Positions 1 to 6,807 of a stretch of DNA of 62,142 nt are shown piece after piece. The notes below the pieces were generated by a model, which was given only the letters and a program-made list of their open reading frames with translations, searched no databases and was not told the origin of the DNA. A program made the translations under genes and the position numbers. The stretch lies in the NCBI RefSeq assembly GCF_002156875.1, contig NZ_NCSY01000015.1:1-62142 (forward strand), read 5' to 3'. The DNA is from Bacillus sp. EAC. Lineage in GTDB: Bacteria; Bacillota; Bacilli; Bacillales; Bacillaceae_G. The number at the start of each line of letters is the position of its first letter. The stretch's first letter is position 1.

Positions 1-264
1 CACCAACTAGCTAATGCGCCGCGGGCCCATCTATAAGTGATAGCCGAAGCCATCTTTCAACAAAGGAACAGGAGTTCCTTTGTGTCATCCGGTATTAGCT
101 CCGGTTTCCCGAAGTTATCCCAGTCTTATAGGTAGGTTGCCCACGTGTTACTCACCCGTCCGCCGCTAACCTGCAGGAGCAAGCTCCTACAAGTCCGCTC
201 GACTTGCATGTATTAGGCACGCCGCCAGCGTTCGTCCTGAGCCAGGATCAAACTCTCCATAATA
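1..264 (-). rRNA. rrs: 16S ribosomal RNA, 5' part (truncated by window edge)
   Basis: The minus strand carries the universal bacterial 16S start, AGAGTTTGATCCTGGCTCAG, at about 237-256, followed by the 5' domain with conserved stretches such as the GGGCCCGCGGCGCATTAGC segment near the window edge. Only about the first 264 nt are present; the rest of the operon lies to the left. The exact mature 5' end is estimated from the usual few nucleotides upstream of the conserved start. The tandem promoters upstream on the same strand support a functional rRNA operon. Confidence 0.97.
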
Positions 265-325
265 GTTAAGTTTAAATCTTGTTTTGCTCTAAAACTAATA
301 ATTGACGTTTTACTTCATGTTTTGT

Positions 326-345
326 TTAGTTTTCAAAGATCACTC
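326..345 (-). promoter_or_regulatory. rRNA leader antitermination-like (boxA region) sequence
   Basis: Downstream of the second rrn promoter the minus strand reads TGATCTTTGAAAACTAAAC, which resembles the boxA-containing leader of Bacillus rRNA operons. Such sites recruit Nus factors that protect untranslated rRNA transcripts from premature termination. Assignment is by resemblance only. Confidence 0.55.
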
Positions 346-367
346 ATCGCTCGTAAGCGACTTTCTT

Positions 368-397
368 ATATTAACATTTCATATAAGAGCTTGTCAA
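368..397 (-). promoter_or_regulatory. rrn promoter P2 (sigma-A)
   Basis: On the minus strand a perfect TTGACA -35 box (392-397) is followed after 18 nt by TAATAT (368-373), roughly 100 nt upstream of the 16S 5' end. This is the downstream member of the tandem pair typical of Bacillus rRNA operons. Confidence 0.8.
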
Positions 398-458
398 CAC
401 AATTTCAAAACTTTATTCTTTCGAAAAGAATTCGTTTGTCTCGTTGACGACGTAGAAT

Positions 459-488
459 AATATATCACGTATCGAAAGTTAAAGTCAA
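459..488 (-). promoter_or_regulatory. rrn promoter P1 (sigma-A)
   Basis: TTGACT (483-488) and TATATT (459-464) lie 18 nt apart on the minus strand, about 90 nt upstream of P2. The arrangement matches the P1-P2 tandem design of rRNA operons. The rest of the 265-672 interval, outside the promoters and leader, shows no gene or repeat that I recognise. Confidence 0.7.
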
Positions 489-672
489 CATAAATTCCGA
501 CTTTTTTTTACATTAAATAAAAACATAGTTGATATTCGATAAAATCCTCTCCCCTTTCCACGGATAAACCACTGATTCACCTAGCTCATACCTCACTCTT
601 TGGTTTCAGCTAATCCGTTTTTTTACAGGGGTCTCGCCGATACAAATCTAGATTAACCTTTAACAAAGCTTT

Positions 673-849
673 TTATAAAGGAAGTCTTATATAAACCTCT
701 TTAAGTATTGTCCTTTTATTCAATAGCTCCGTTTTTAATCTTCCATTTAAATTATCAGTTGCCAATTCATTTTCTAATTCATTGAGTGACTTCAGGATAA
801 GTGATTCAATTTCTAATACATGTTCCTTACCTAAAAGAATGCCAAACAT
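673..849 (-). CDS. Small hypothetical protein, 58 residues
   Basis: This short reading frame lies between the rrn promoters and pdaB and is transcribed divergently from pdaB. Its ATG at 849 is preceded by a strong AAGGAG ribosome binding site with 8 nt spacing, which is the main reason for calling it. The product starts MFGILLGKEHVLEIESL and looks amphipathic and probably helical, with many Leu, Glu, Lys and Asn residues. It has no signal peptide, cysteine or membrane segment. I do not recognise a family and assign no function. It could be spurious, but the upstream signal is as good as that of the neighbouring real genes. Confidence 0.5.
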   Translation of the reverse strand: MFGILLGKEHVLEIESLILKSLNELENELATDNLNGRLKTELLNKRTILKEVYIRLPL

Positions 850-1002
850 TATGATACTCCTTCGTTTTTAGTGTCTTCTCTCTTAGAACAAACTCGGTTT
901 CAATCGCCAAAACACATTTTTTTATATTTTGTTTTAAGCATACAAGCATGTAAAAACTCATATCCTTTAAATAAGAACTTGGACAAGAAAGAAGGGAGAC
1001 TA

Positions 1003-1770
1003 ATGCTATTTTATTTTTATATCACCTCTAAAAAAAAGCTAAAGCAATTATCATTAATTACTATTATTGCATTTTTCACAGCTTGCTTAGTTTATATACA
1101 AGCTCCTAAAACGTTCTCAACATTTTCAACAAATAAAGGTCCAGTGGCAATTTATAAGGGCGATGTTTCTCGAAACAATGTGGCACTAACTTTCGATATT
1201 AGCTGGGGAGATGAAAACGTAGTTAAAGTATTAGATGTCTTACAAAATCAAGGAATTAAAAACGCGACGTTCTTCTTATCCGCTTCTTGGGCAGAACGAC
1301 ACCCAGAAATAGTCGAAACGATTCTCAAACAAGGTCATGAAATCGGGACACTAGGTTATCGATATAAGAGTTACACGCAATTAACCCAAACAGAGATGCA
1401 ACGAGATTTAAATAATTCAGCAGAAGTATTTAAACGATTAGGGGTAAAAAACGTTAAATTATTTAGACCGCCTAATGGTGAATATAATAAAGATGTTATA
1501 AATTTAGCATCTAGAAATAATCTTTCAGTTATACATTGGAGCGTCAATACAGAAGACTGGCGAAATCCAGGGACGAATCAAATATTTAAAAAGGTAAAAA
1601 AAGATACTGACCCAGGTGACATTATTTTACTTCATGCTAGTGACTCAGCATTGCAAACACCAAAAGCCATCCCTTTAATTTGGTCCTATTTAAAGAGTAA
1701 AGGATATAAGAATGTTTCCGTGTCAGAAATGATTTCAAATACAAAGACAAGCACAAAAATTGTTAATTAA
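1003..1770 (+). CDS. pdaB: Polysaccharide deacetylase family sporulation protein PdaB
   Basis: A 255-residue NodB-domain protein needed in B. subtilis to maintain spores after late sporulation; it is thought to act on spore peptidoglycan. The start is the ATG at 1003, preceded by GGGAG; an upstream in-frame GTG at 871 has no such site. A membrane anchor spans about residues 13-33. The first NodB motif is TFDISWGD (63-70) rather than TFDDG, and the second is replaced by a GYRYKSYTQL segment, both as in known PdaB proteins. The RPPNGEYN and LLHASDSALQT motifs follow. The position beside kbaA and an rRNA operon matches B. subtilis ybaN. It is the only clear plus-strand gene in the window. Confidence 0.93.
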   Translation: MLFYFYITSKKKLKQLSLITIIAFFTACLVYIQAPKTFSTFSTNKGPVAIYKGDVSRNNVALTFDISWGDENVVKVLDVLQNQGIKNATFFLSASWAERHPEIVETILKQGHEIGTLGYRYKSYTQLTQTEMQRDLNNSAEVFKRLGVKNVKLFRPPNGEYNKDVINLASRNNLSVIHWSVNTEDWRNPGTNQIFKKVKKDTDPGDIILLHASDSALQTPKAIPLIWSYLKSKGYKNVSVSEMISNTKTSTKIVN

Positions 1771-1995
1771 ATATAGACTATTGTTTTTTCTAAAGAGATT
1801 GTTGTTTTTAAAAAGGTATTGCTAGATCAAGCATTCAATAAAAAGAGTGATTGAAACTGGAGATGTGGGATAATTGAGCCCAGTCGATTTTACGAGATTG
1901 AGACTCTCCACCCGCCCCTTAAAAAAACAGCATTCTAAAGTGGAAATTTTCAAATCTCAATTTTTATAGAAAATAAAATTTACAAAAACTCCTAA

Positions 1996-2030
1996 TAAAA
2001 AAAGCTAAGAGAATTTCCTCTTAGCTTTTT
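1996..2030 (-). terminator. Bidirectional terminator between kbaA and pdaB
   Basis: The inverted repeat AAGCTAAGAG / CTCTTAGCTT is flanked by A/T runs on both sides. It overlaps the kbaA stop codon and can end transcription of convergent kbaA and pdaB. The 1771-1995 stretch before it holds nothing I recognise. Confidence 0.85.
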
Positions 2031-2614
2031 AACGTTCTGTGTAATGTTATTAATTGATACGTATTACAAACAAATAATGGTACTAGCATTAATATTAACC
2101 ATGAAAGATCATTTTGTCTTAATGCAGGGAACCATTCAACAATTGTTACTACGATCATAAAAAATAACGCGGGAATAAAAGCACCTTTATTCGTTTCTTT
2201 ACTTTTTATATATGCAACAACGAGACTACACACGATTAAAACAAGTGGAAATATTAGATAACCTACAAATGATTTACCTTCGCCAAATTTAACAAAACGG
2301 AGATATGCTAAATCAAATAGTGAAAATAATATTAAAACAATTTGGACTGTATTCCATAATTGGCTGGATTTGAAAAATCCCAATCCAAATCTATGAATGG
2401 TTAAATAAGCGAAAAATCCCATTTGACTTACAGCACTAAAAACTAGTCCTAAAATAAACAAAAACGATACTTCAATAAGTAACTTAGTGAAGTGACTATC
2501 TTGTAAGTAATTAAAATACTCCTTATAGCCGTAAAGAATACCCGTGATAATTGTACTAATTGCTCCAACAAGTAATGTTGTTAAAAATAATCGAACCCAT
2601 TTCCGACTCGTCAT
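2021..2614 (-). CDS. kbaA: KinB signalling pathway activation protein KbaA
   Basis: A 197-residue integral membrane protein with about six hydrophobic segments. It matches KbaA, which in B. subtilis is needed for the sensor kinase KinB to feed the sporulation phosphorelay. The start is the ATG at 2614, which has a GGGGAG ribosome binding site about 9 nt upstream and gives nearly the B. subtilis length. A TTG at 2641 would add nine residues but lacks a good site. It sits downstream of salA, but gerD, usually between the two, is missing. Its terminator overlaps its stop codon. Confidence 0.92.
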   Translation of the reverse strand: MTSRKWVRLFLTTLLVGAISTIITGILYGYKEYFNYLQDSHFTKLLIEVSFLFILGLVFSAVSQMGFFAYLTIHRFGLGFFKSSQLWNTVQIVLILFSLFDLAYLRFVKFGEGKSFVGYLIFPLVLIVCSLVVAYIKSKETNKGAFIPALFFMIVVTIVEWFPALRQNDLSWLILMLVPLFVCNTYQLITLHRTLKS

Positions 2615-2726
2615 TCTATTTCTGCTCCCCCATATCCACAAAGCATTATTCGCATTACACTTAATCTAAAAATGCCATATATAAATTGTTTATTAACTTC
2701 CCAGTCGCTTTTTAAACAAAATAAAA

Positions 2727-2822
2727 ATACCCTTTGAATCGTTGTCATGTTTTATATTGGTTAATGAACAATCCATAACCAATACTATCATAAAAAACAT
2801 GCTTAACAAATAGAAAGGGTAT
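2727..2822 (-). repeat. 96-bp nested inverted repeat downstream of salA
   Basis: Three sets of complementary arms nest within one another: ATACCCTTT (2727-2735) with AAAGGGTAT (2814-2822), CATGTTTTAT with ATAAAAAACATG, and ATTGGTTA with TAACCAAT around a short centre. Read on the minus strand the hairpin ends in TTTTTATTTT, so it may terminate salA. Its length and nested shape also resemble a small miniature transposable element. It occupies the interval where gerD normally lies. Confidence 0.7.
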
Positions 2823-2831
2823 TGATTAGAC

Positions 2832-3899
2832 TTATTTATTTAGGGCAATTTTTTCTACTACTTGTTTTGCGATCGTAGTATAAATTTTACCTGTCGGATG
2901 GTCTTTATCATAGATTGATGGTGCAAAGTCCGCTTCATCCCAGTCAGGTTGCTTTAATGGTAATTGACCTAAAAGAGTTGTTTGAAGCTCTTTAGCAAGC
3001 CTTTCTCCTCCGCCTTTTCCAAACACATACTCTTTTTCACCAGTTTTTTCACTTTCGAAATAACTCATGTTTTCTACAACACCAATTATTTCATGGTTTG
3101 TTTTTAATGCCATTACGCCCGCTCTCGCAGCCACAATTGATGCAGTGGGATGAGGTGTAGTAACAATAATTTCTTTACACGAAGGCAGCATGCTATGTAC
3201 ATCTAATGCTACATCTCCAGTTCCAGGTGGTAGATCAAGTAATAAATAGTCTAGATCTCCCCATTCAACTTCAGTAAAAAACTGTTGTAGCATTTTTCCA
3301 AGCATTGGACCTCTCCAAATGATTGGTGAGTTATCTTCTACAAAGAATCCCATTGAAATAACTTTCACGCCAAATCGTTCTACAGGAATAATACGTTCTC
3401 CTCGAATTACAGGTCTTGTTTCGATCCCCATCATATCAGGTACACTAAATCCATAAATATCTGCGTCAATTATCCCAACTTTTTTACCTAATCTAGCTAA
3501 CGAAACAGCAAGGTTTACAGATACAGTTGATTTACCAACTCCACCTTTACCACTTGCAATCGCTAGGAATTGAACTTTTTTATTGTCTAGTAGTGAAAGA
3601 CCAGATACATCTTGCCCTTCTTCGTTCTGATTGAACTGACTTTTCTCTTCTTCAGTAAATTCAGTGAAACGAATACCAACTGTTTCAGCGCCATTTTGTT
3701 TTAATAGTTGAACGATTTGTGTTTGAATTTGCATCTGTTCAGCTGAACCAGTTTTTAACAAAGCAATTTTAACACTTACATGTCTTTTTTCTTCTTTTAT
3801 TGAAATTTCTTTAACTGAGTTAACTTCAGCTAATGATTTATTTAAAAAAGGTTCGTTGATCGTTCCTAAAAGTGATAATACTTGTTCGTTAGTAAGCAT
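2832..3899 (-). CDS. salA: Mrp/NBP35-family P-loop protein SalA
   Basis: A 355-residue protein with an N-terminal DUF59-like (FeS assembly) domain and a C-terminal MinD-type P-loop ATPase with the deviant Walker A motif GKGGVGKS (117-124), DADIYG, and the LPPGTGD switch. In B. subtilis SalA represses scoC and so indirectly raises protease production; Mrp relatives act as iron-sulfur carriers. I chose the ATG at 3899, because the SD-like GAGGTG overlaps a GTG two codons upstream and so favours the ATG. It matches the B. subtilis protein across its length and lies in the conserved cwlD-salA-kbaA order. Confidence 0.94.
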   Translation of the reverse strand: MLTNEQVLSLLGTINEPFLNKSLAEVNSVKEISIKEEKRHVSVKIALLKTGSAEQMQIQTQIVQLLKQNGAETVGIRFTEFTEEEKSQFNQNEEGQDVSGLSLLDNKKVQFLAIASGKGGVGKSTVSVNLAVSLARLGKKVGIIDADIYGFSVPDMMGIETRPVIRGERIIPVERFGVKVISMGFFVEDNSPIIWRGPMLGKMLQQFFTEVEWGDLDYLLLDLPPGTGDVALDVHSMLPSCKEIIVTTPHPTASIVAARAGVMALKTNHEIIGVVENMSYFESEKTGEKEYVFGKGGGERLAKELQTTLLGQLPLKQPDWDEADFAPSIYDKDHPTGKIYTTIAKQVVEKIALNK

Positions 3900-3977
3900 A
3901 TTCACACCTCGTTATCTTAATATACTAAATAGTATAACACATGAAACTTAGATAGTCCTAAGTAACATTATTTAATT

Positions 3978-4011
3978 CTCAAAATGAAAACCACCGATTA
4001 ATTCGGCGGTT
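3978..4011 (-). terminator. cwlD terminator overlapping the stop codon
   Basis: A perfect 9-bp stem (AACCGCCGA / TCGGTGGTT on the minus strand) includes the last codons of cwlD and is followed by a T-rich tract. Confidence 0.8.
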
Positions 4012-4708
4012 CATTTTTGTCTGTATAGTACCGTATGACCCCTCTATAAATAGCTGCAGCGAGCTGATCTTGATACTCTTCTTCTCTCAATTGTTGGCTT
4101 TCTTCATAATTAGATAAAAAACCAACTTCCACTAACGCACCTGGAACTTTTGAATATTTCATTAAATAAACATGATTGATTGTTTTTGCTAAACGATGTG
4201 TATTGTTTAAACTTTCGCGAAGTTCTGCTTGGACATATTTCGCAAACCGTTCATTTTCAATTAATGAACCATAGTAAAATGTTTGTGCACCTTTAGAAGA
4301 AGTACCTGGCAAAGAGTTTAAATGTATTGATAAATACAAATCAGCATTTGAATTATTAATCATTTCTACCCTTTTTCTTAAATCAACACTTTTCCGTCTA
4401 CTATAACCCTTCATACCATCTTCAGCTAAATCATAGTCACCATCTCTTGTCATAATGACAGTAGCACCTTGCTCTTGCAAATAATCCCTTAACTTATTTG
4501 TAATAGATAGTGCGACTATTTTTTCGATGACATCTCCACCCGAAGCCCCACCATCAGGACCACCATGTCCAGCATCTAATACGATTACTTTTCCATCTAA
4601 TGGTAACCCTTTTAATTTCCATGTCTTTGATGTTTTTTGTAATAAAGGTACGCACAAAATCAAACAAACAAAAGTGATAATAATAACAATTAATTGCCAT
4701 CTTTTCAT
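3998..4708 (-). CDS. cwlD: N-acetylmuramoyl-L-alanine amidase CwlD
   Basis: A zinc amidase of the amidase-3 family, 236 residues with an N-terminal membrane anchor (about residues 5-24). In sporulating cells it removes peptide side chains from cortex muramic acid as the first step in making muramic-delta-lactam, later recognised by germination enzymes. Visible active-site residues are His48 in DAGHGGPDGG, Glu62, His129 in SIHLN, and Glu194 in VEVGFLSN. The start at 4708 has a GGGGGAG ribosome binding site 5 nt upstream; an earlier frame start is not supported. It is tightly linked to ybaK. Confidence 0.95.
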   Translation of the reverse strand: MKRWQLIVIIITFVCLILCVPLLQKTSKTWKLKGLPLDGKVIVLDAGHGGPDGGASGGDVIEKIVALSITNKLRDYLQEQGATVIMTRDGDYDLAEDGMKGYSRRKSVDLRKRVEMINNSNADLYLSIHLNSLPGTSSKGAQTFYYGSLIENERFAKYVQAELRESLNNTHRLAKTINHVYLMKYSKVPGALVEVGFLSNYEESQQLREEEYQDQLAAAIYRGVIRYYTDKNEPPN

Positions 4709-4766
4709 TTTTTCTCCCCCTGATTGTCCTATATAAAATATATGGGACAACTAGAGAGAATATGAC

Positions 4767-5198
4767 TTACTTTGATAAGCGAAGTCTATGTCTTCTTTCA
4801 CCTTTTACATATCCGTCTAACCACCAATTTTGTAAAAAGGATTTACATTGATTAAACGGTTCAGTTTGTATATCATCCTTTCGACCAAAGACAGATGAGT
4901 AAAAAAGGTATACTAACCATTCTGCCTCTTTTGCAGATCGATTTTTAACATCATCAATTGTTTCGCCATAAAATCCAAATCGACTATATCTTGCACCGAG
5001 TAAATACGTTTCTACCGCTAACTCAAGACAATAATCTTCTCTCGCTTTTCTTTGCTGGCCTTCAGCTTCTATACAATAGGAAAAGGATTCCTTTAATTGT
5101 GATCTTAAGTGCATTATTTTAAGCTCTTTAAGTAAACATTTTTCAAAGGTAATTTGTTTTTCTCTTCTTTTTTCTCGGAAATTCATAATAACATTCAT
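4767..5198 (-). CDS. ybaK: DUF2521 family protein YbaK
   Basis: A 143-residue, highly charged cytoplasmic protein resembling B. subtilis YbaK (DUF2521), whose function is unknown. The ATG at 5198 follows a strong GGGGAGG site with 7 nt spacing. It begins with a basic stretch (NFREKRREKQITFEKC) and is mainly helical, with no membrane segment. Location directly upstream of cwlD is conserved in Bacillus and suggests co-transcription. The upstream neighbour in B. subtilis, ybaJ, is absent; an accessory insert starts here instead. Confidence 0.85.
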   Translation of the reverse strand: MNVIMNFREKRREKQITFEKCLLKELKIMHLRSQLKESFSYCIEAEGQQRKAREDYCLELAVETYLLGARYSRFGFYGETIDDVKNRSAKEAEWLVYLFYSSVFGRKDDIQTEPFNQCKSFLQNWWLDGYVKGERRHRLRLSK

Positions 5199-5314
5199 TT
5201 TGAAACCTCCCCGTAGCCATAGTCTAAGACGAAAGGCCTCGGTTCATTCAAAAACTACAAACTTAATTTCTTCCATAAAAAAATAATAATTTTCTTACTA
5301 AACTTAGATATGTA

Positions 5315-5353
5315 AATAAATAAAAGCCAATTAAATTATTCATCTAATTGACT
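5315..5353 (-). terminator. Terminator after the homospermidine-synthase-like gene
   Basis: AGTCAATTA and TAATTGGCT pair on the minus strand around a 11-nt loop and are followed by TTTTATTTATTT, just after the stop codon at 5362. Confidence 0.75.
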
Positions 5354-5361
5354 GTGACCGA

Positions 5362-6630
5362 TTAATTTTGATTATATGGTTTCATTCTTTGTAGCAGTGT
5401 TCCATCACTTTTTGCATTCTCTCCATATATAAAATGCGGCATATGGCTTTTTAAATACGTACCATATTGACTATTTGTATTTAAAAGTAACTCATCTACA
5501 AAATACGCTCCATTATCAATGGAATCTAAAAGTAAGCTAGCAACACCAGCGTATACTCCACATGCCACCTGGAGATAAGTAGCATTTGTTCCATATTCAG
5601 CATAAGCATCTTGATTGTTCATGACATTATAAACAAATCTTTCTTTATCAGGATAAACTAATAAAACACCAACTAAATCTTCACCGATTAGAGGAGCTGT
5701 TGAGGGATCTAAAAGCTTTTTATCAAAATCCAATATTTCTGCACTGTTGTTCAAATGATTTCGAATCAAATTTGTCGTATGGTCGTTTACTCGATACAGA
5801 AACCCGCTCTCAAGATTAAATAATCTCCCTATTATAAAAACTTCTTCATGGGGCATAAGACAACCGTAAAATATTTTTTTACCTAATGTAACTTTAAATT
5901 CTACTGAATAAACGTCATTATACAAAAAGATAGGGATATTTTCTTTTACAAACATAGGATAGCTTGTAACTGCTTCTTCAAGAAAACAGTCAGGTGACCA
6001 AGTTGTATAGACAGTATTTTTTTGAGCGAGTGTAGGGTTTTCATAAAAAGAATTATCGTGCTCAACGATATAACATGCTAGAGGGTTTTCAAAGGGGAAT
6101 TGATTCATTAAATCGATTGCCATCCATTGTACAATACCTGGATTCATTCCTGATCCAATAATGGCAGAGGTGTTTTTAAATGTATTTTTATTTTCTTCAT
6201 ATACTCTCAACCGTTCTTTCAAAAGAAAGCCATCATTAAGACCCTCAGCTTCGTCCGATAGAGAACTTTCTAAGGCAGTACTGATATACTTTATCCCATA
6301 TTCATTACAGCAGCTTAAGATTTCAACTGAATCTGCCCTCGAGACATCGATTACTAATTCTGTATTCGTTTGTTCAAGATGATTCTTAAATAATTTAAGG
6401 TCATTAAGATTCATCTCGTGAAAAGTTATACGATCAATTAATTGAGGTAAAAAGCTTTCAAAATAAGAAAGTTCCTTTTGTTTTATATCAATTAAATGGA
6501 AACGCGTTTTTATTAATACATGATGTATAGGGTCATCTTGATCTTGGATCACCTTATTAAAAATTGAAAGTACCGCCTTGGCTACTCCTCCAGAGCTACC
6601 TAAAAGCGTAATTACTGCATCCTTATTCAT
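5362..6630 (-). CDS. Saccharopine dehydrogenase / homospermidine synthase-like oxidoreductase
   Basis: A 422-residue protein with an N-terminal Rossmann segment (LLGSSGGVAKAV, residues 9-20). It shares landmarks with bacterial homospermidine synthase: GMNPGIVQWM (161-170), an acidic HDNSF segment, TTWSPDCFLEEA (209-220), GEDLVGVLL, and a C-terminal ATYLQVACGVYAG block followed by a gap of similar spacing before DEL. Homospermidine synthase uses NAD to join putrescine-derived units, and related saccharopine-type enzymes act on amino-acid conjugates; which substrate is used here cannot be read from sequence. The GSSGG loop departs from the classical GxGxxG. It stands alone between terminators in the ybaK-rpsI insert. 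The family is fairly secure, the reaction is not. Confidence 0.7.
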   Translation of the reverse strand: MNKDAVITLLGSSGGVAKAVLSIFNKVIQDQDDPIHHVLIKTRFHLIDIKQKELSYFESFLPQLIDRITFHEMNLNDLKLFKNHLEQTNTELVIDVSRADSVEILSCCNEYGIKYISTALESSLSDEAEGLNDGFLLKERLRVYEENKNTFKNTSAIIGSGMNPGIVQWMAIDLMNQFPFENPLACYIVEHDNSFYENPTLAQKNTVYTTWSPDCFLEEAVTSYPMFVKENIPIFLYNDVYSVEFKVTLGKKIFYGCLMPHEEVFIIGRLFNLESGFLYRVNDHTTNLIRNHLNNSAEILDFDKKLLDPSTAPLIGEDLVGVLLVYPDKERFVYNVMNNQDAYAEYGTNATYLQVACGVYAGVASLLLDSIDNGAYFVDELLLNTNSQYGTYLKSHMPHFIYGENAKSDGTLLQRMKPYNQN

Positions 6631-6752
6631 ATAAACAACTCCATCATTTCTTTTAGTACATTACATTACTTAGTTTATGAATACTTGGACAATTTTGTTT
6701 GGACAAGAATCTTGATTTGAAGGAACAGTTTAATTTTGGACTTTTTCACTAA

Positions 6753-6787
6753 TAAAAAAGACCATTAACAAAGTACTGTTAACAGCC
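6753..6787 (-). terminator. Probable terminator after the portal gene
   Basis: TGTTAACAGTACTTTGTTAA forms a hairpin on the minus strand, followed by GGTCTTTTTTATT. It lies just beyond the portal-gene stop and separates it from the next gene. Confidence 0.6.
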
Positions 6788-6807
6788 TTTCTTATACAAT
6801 ATTGAAC

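Noticed and set aside
871-1002. 44-codon extension of pdaB from a GTG
   Set aside because: No SD site; the ATG at 1003 has GGGAG and gives the normal start.
63-1120. Insertion sequence at the rRNA-pdaB boundary
   Set aside because: No transposase frame or terminal repeats; the region is explained by rrn promoters, leader and a small frame.
1771-1995. Possible tRNA or gene between pdaB and kbaA
   Set aside because: No cloverleaf, no open frame with a start site, and no recognisable repeat.
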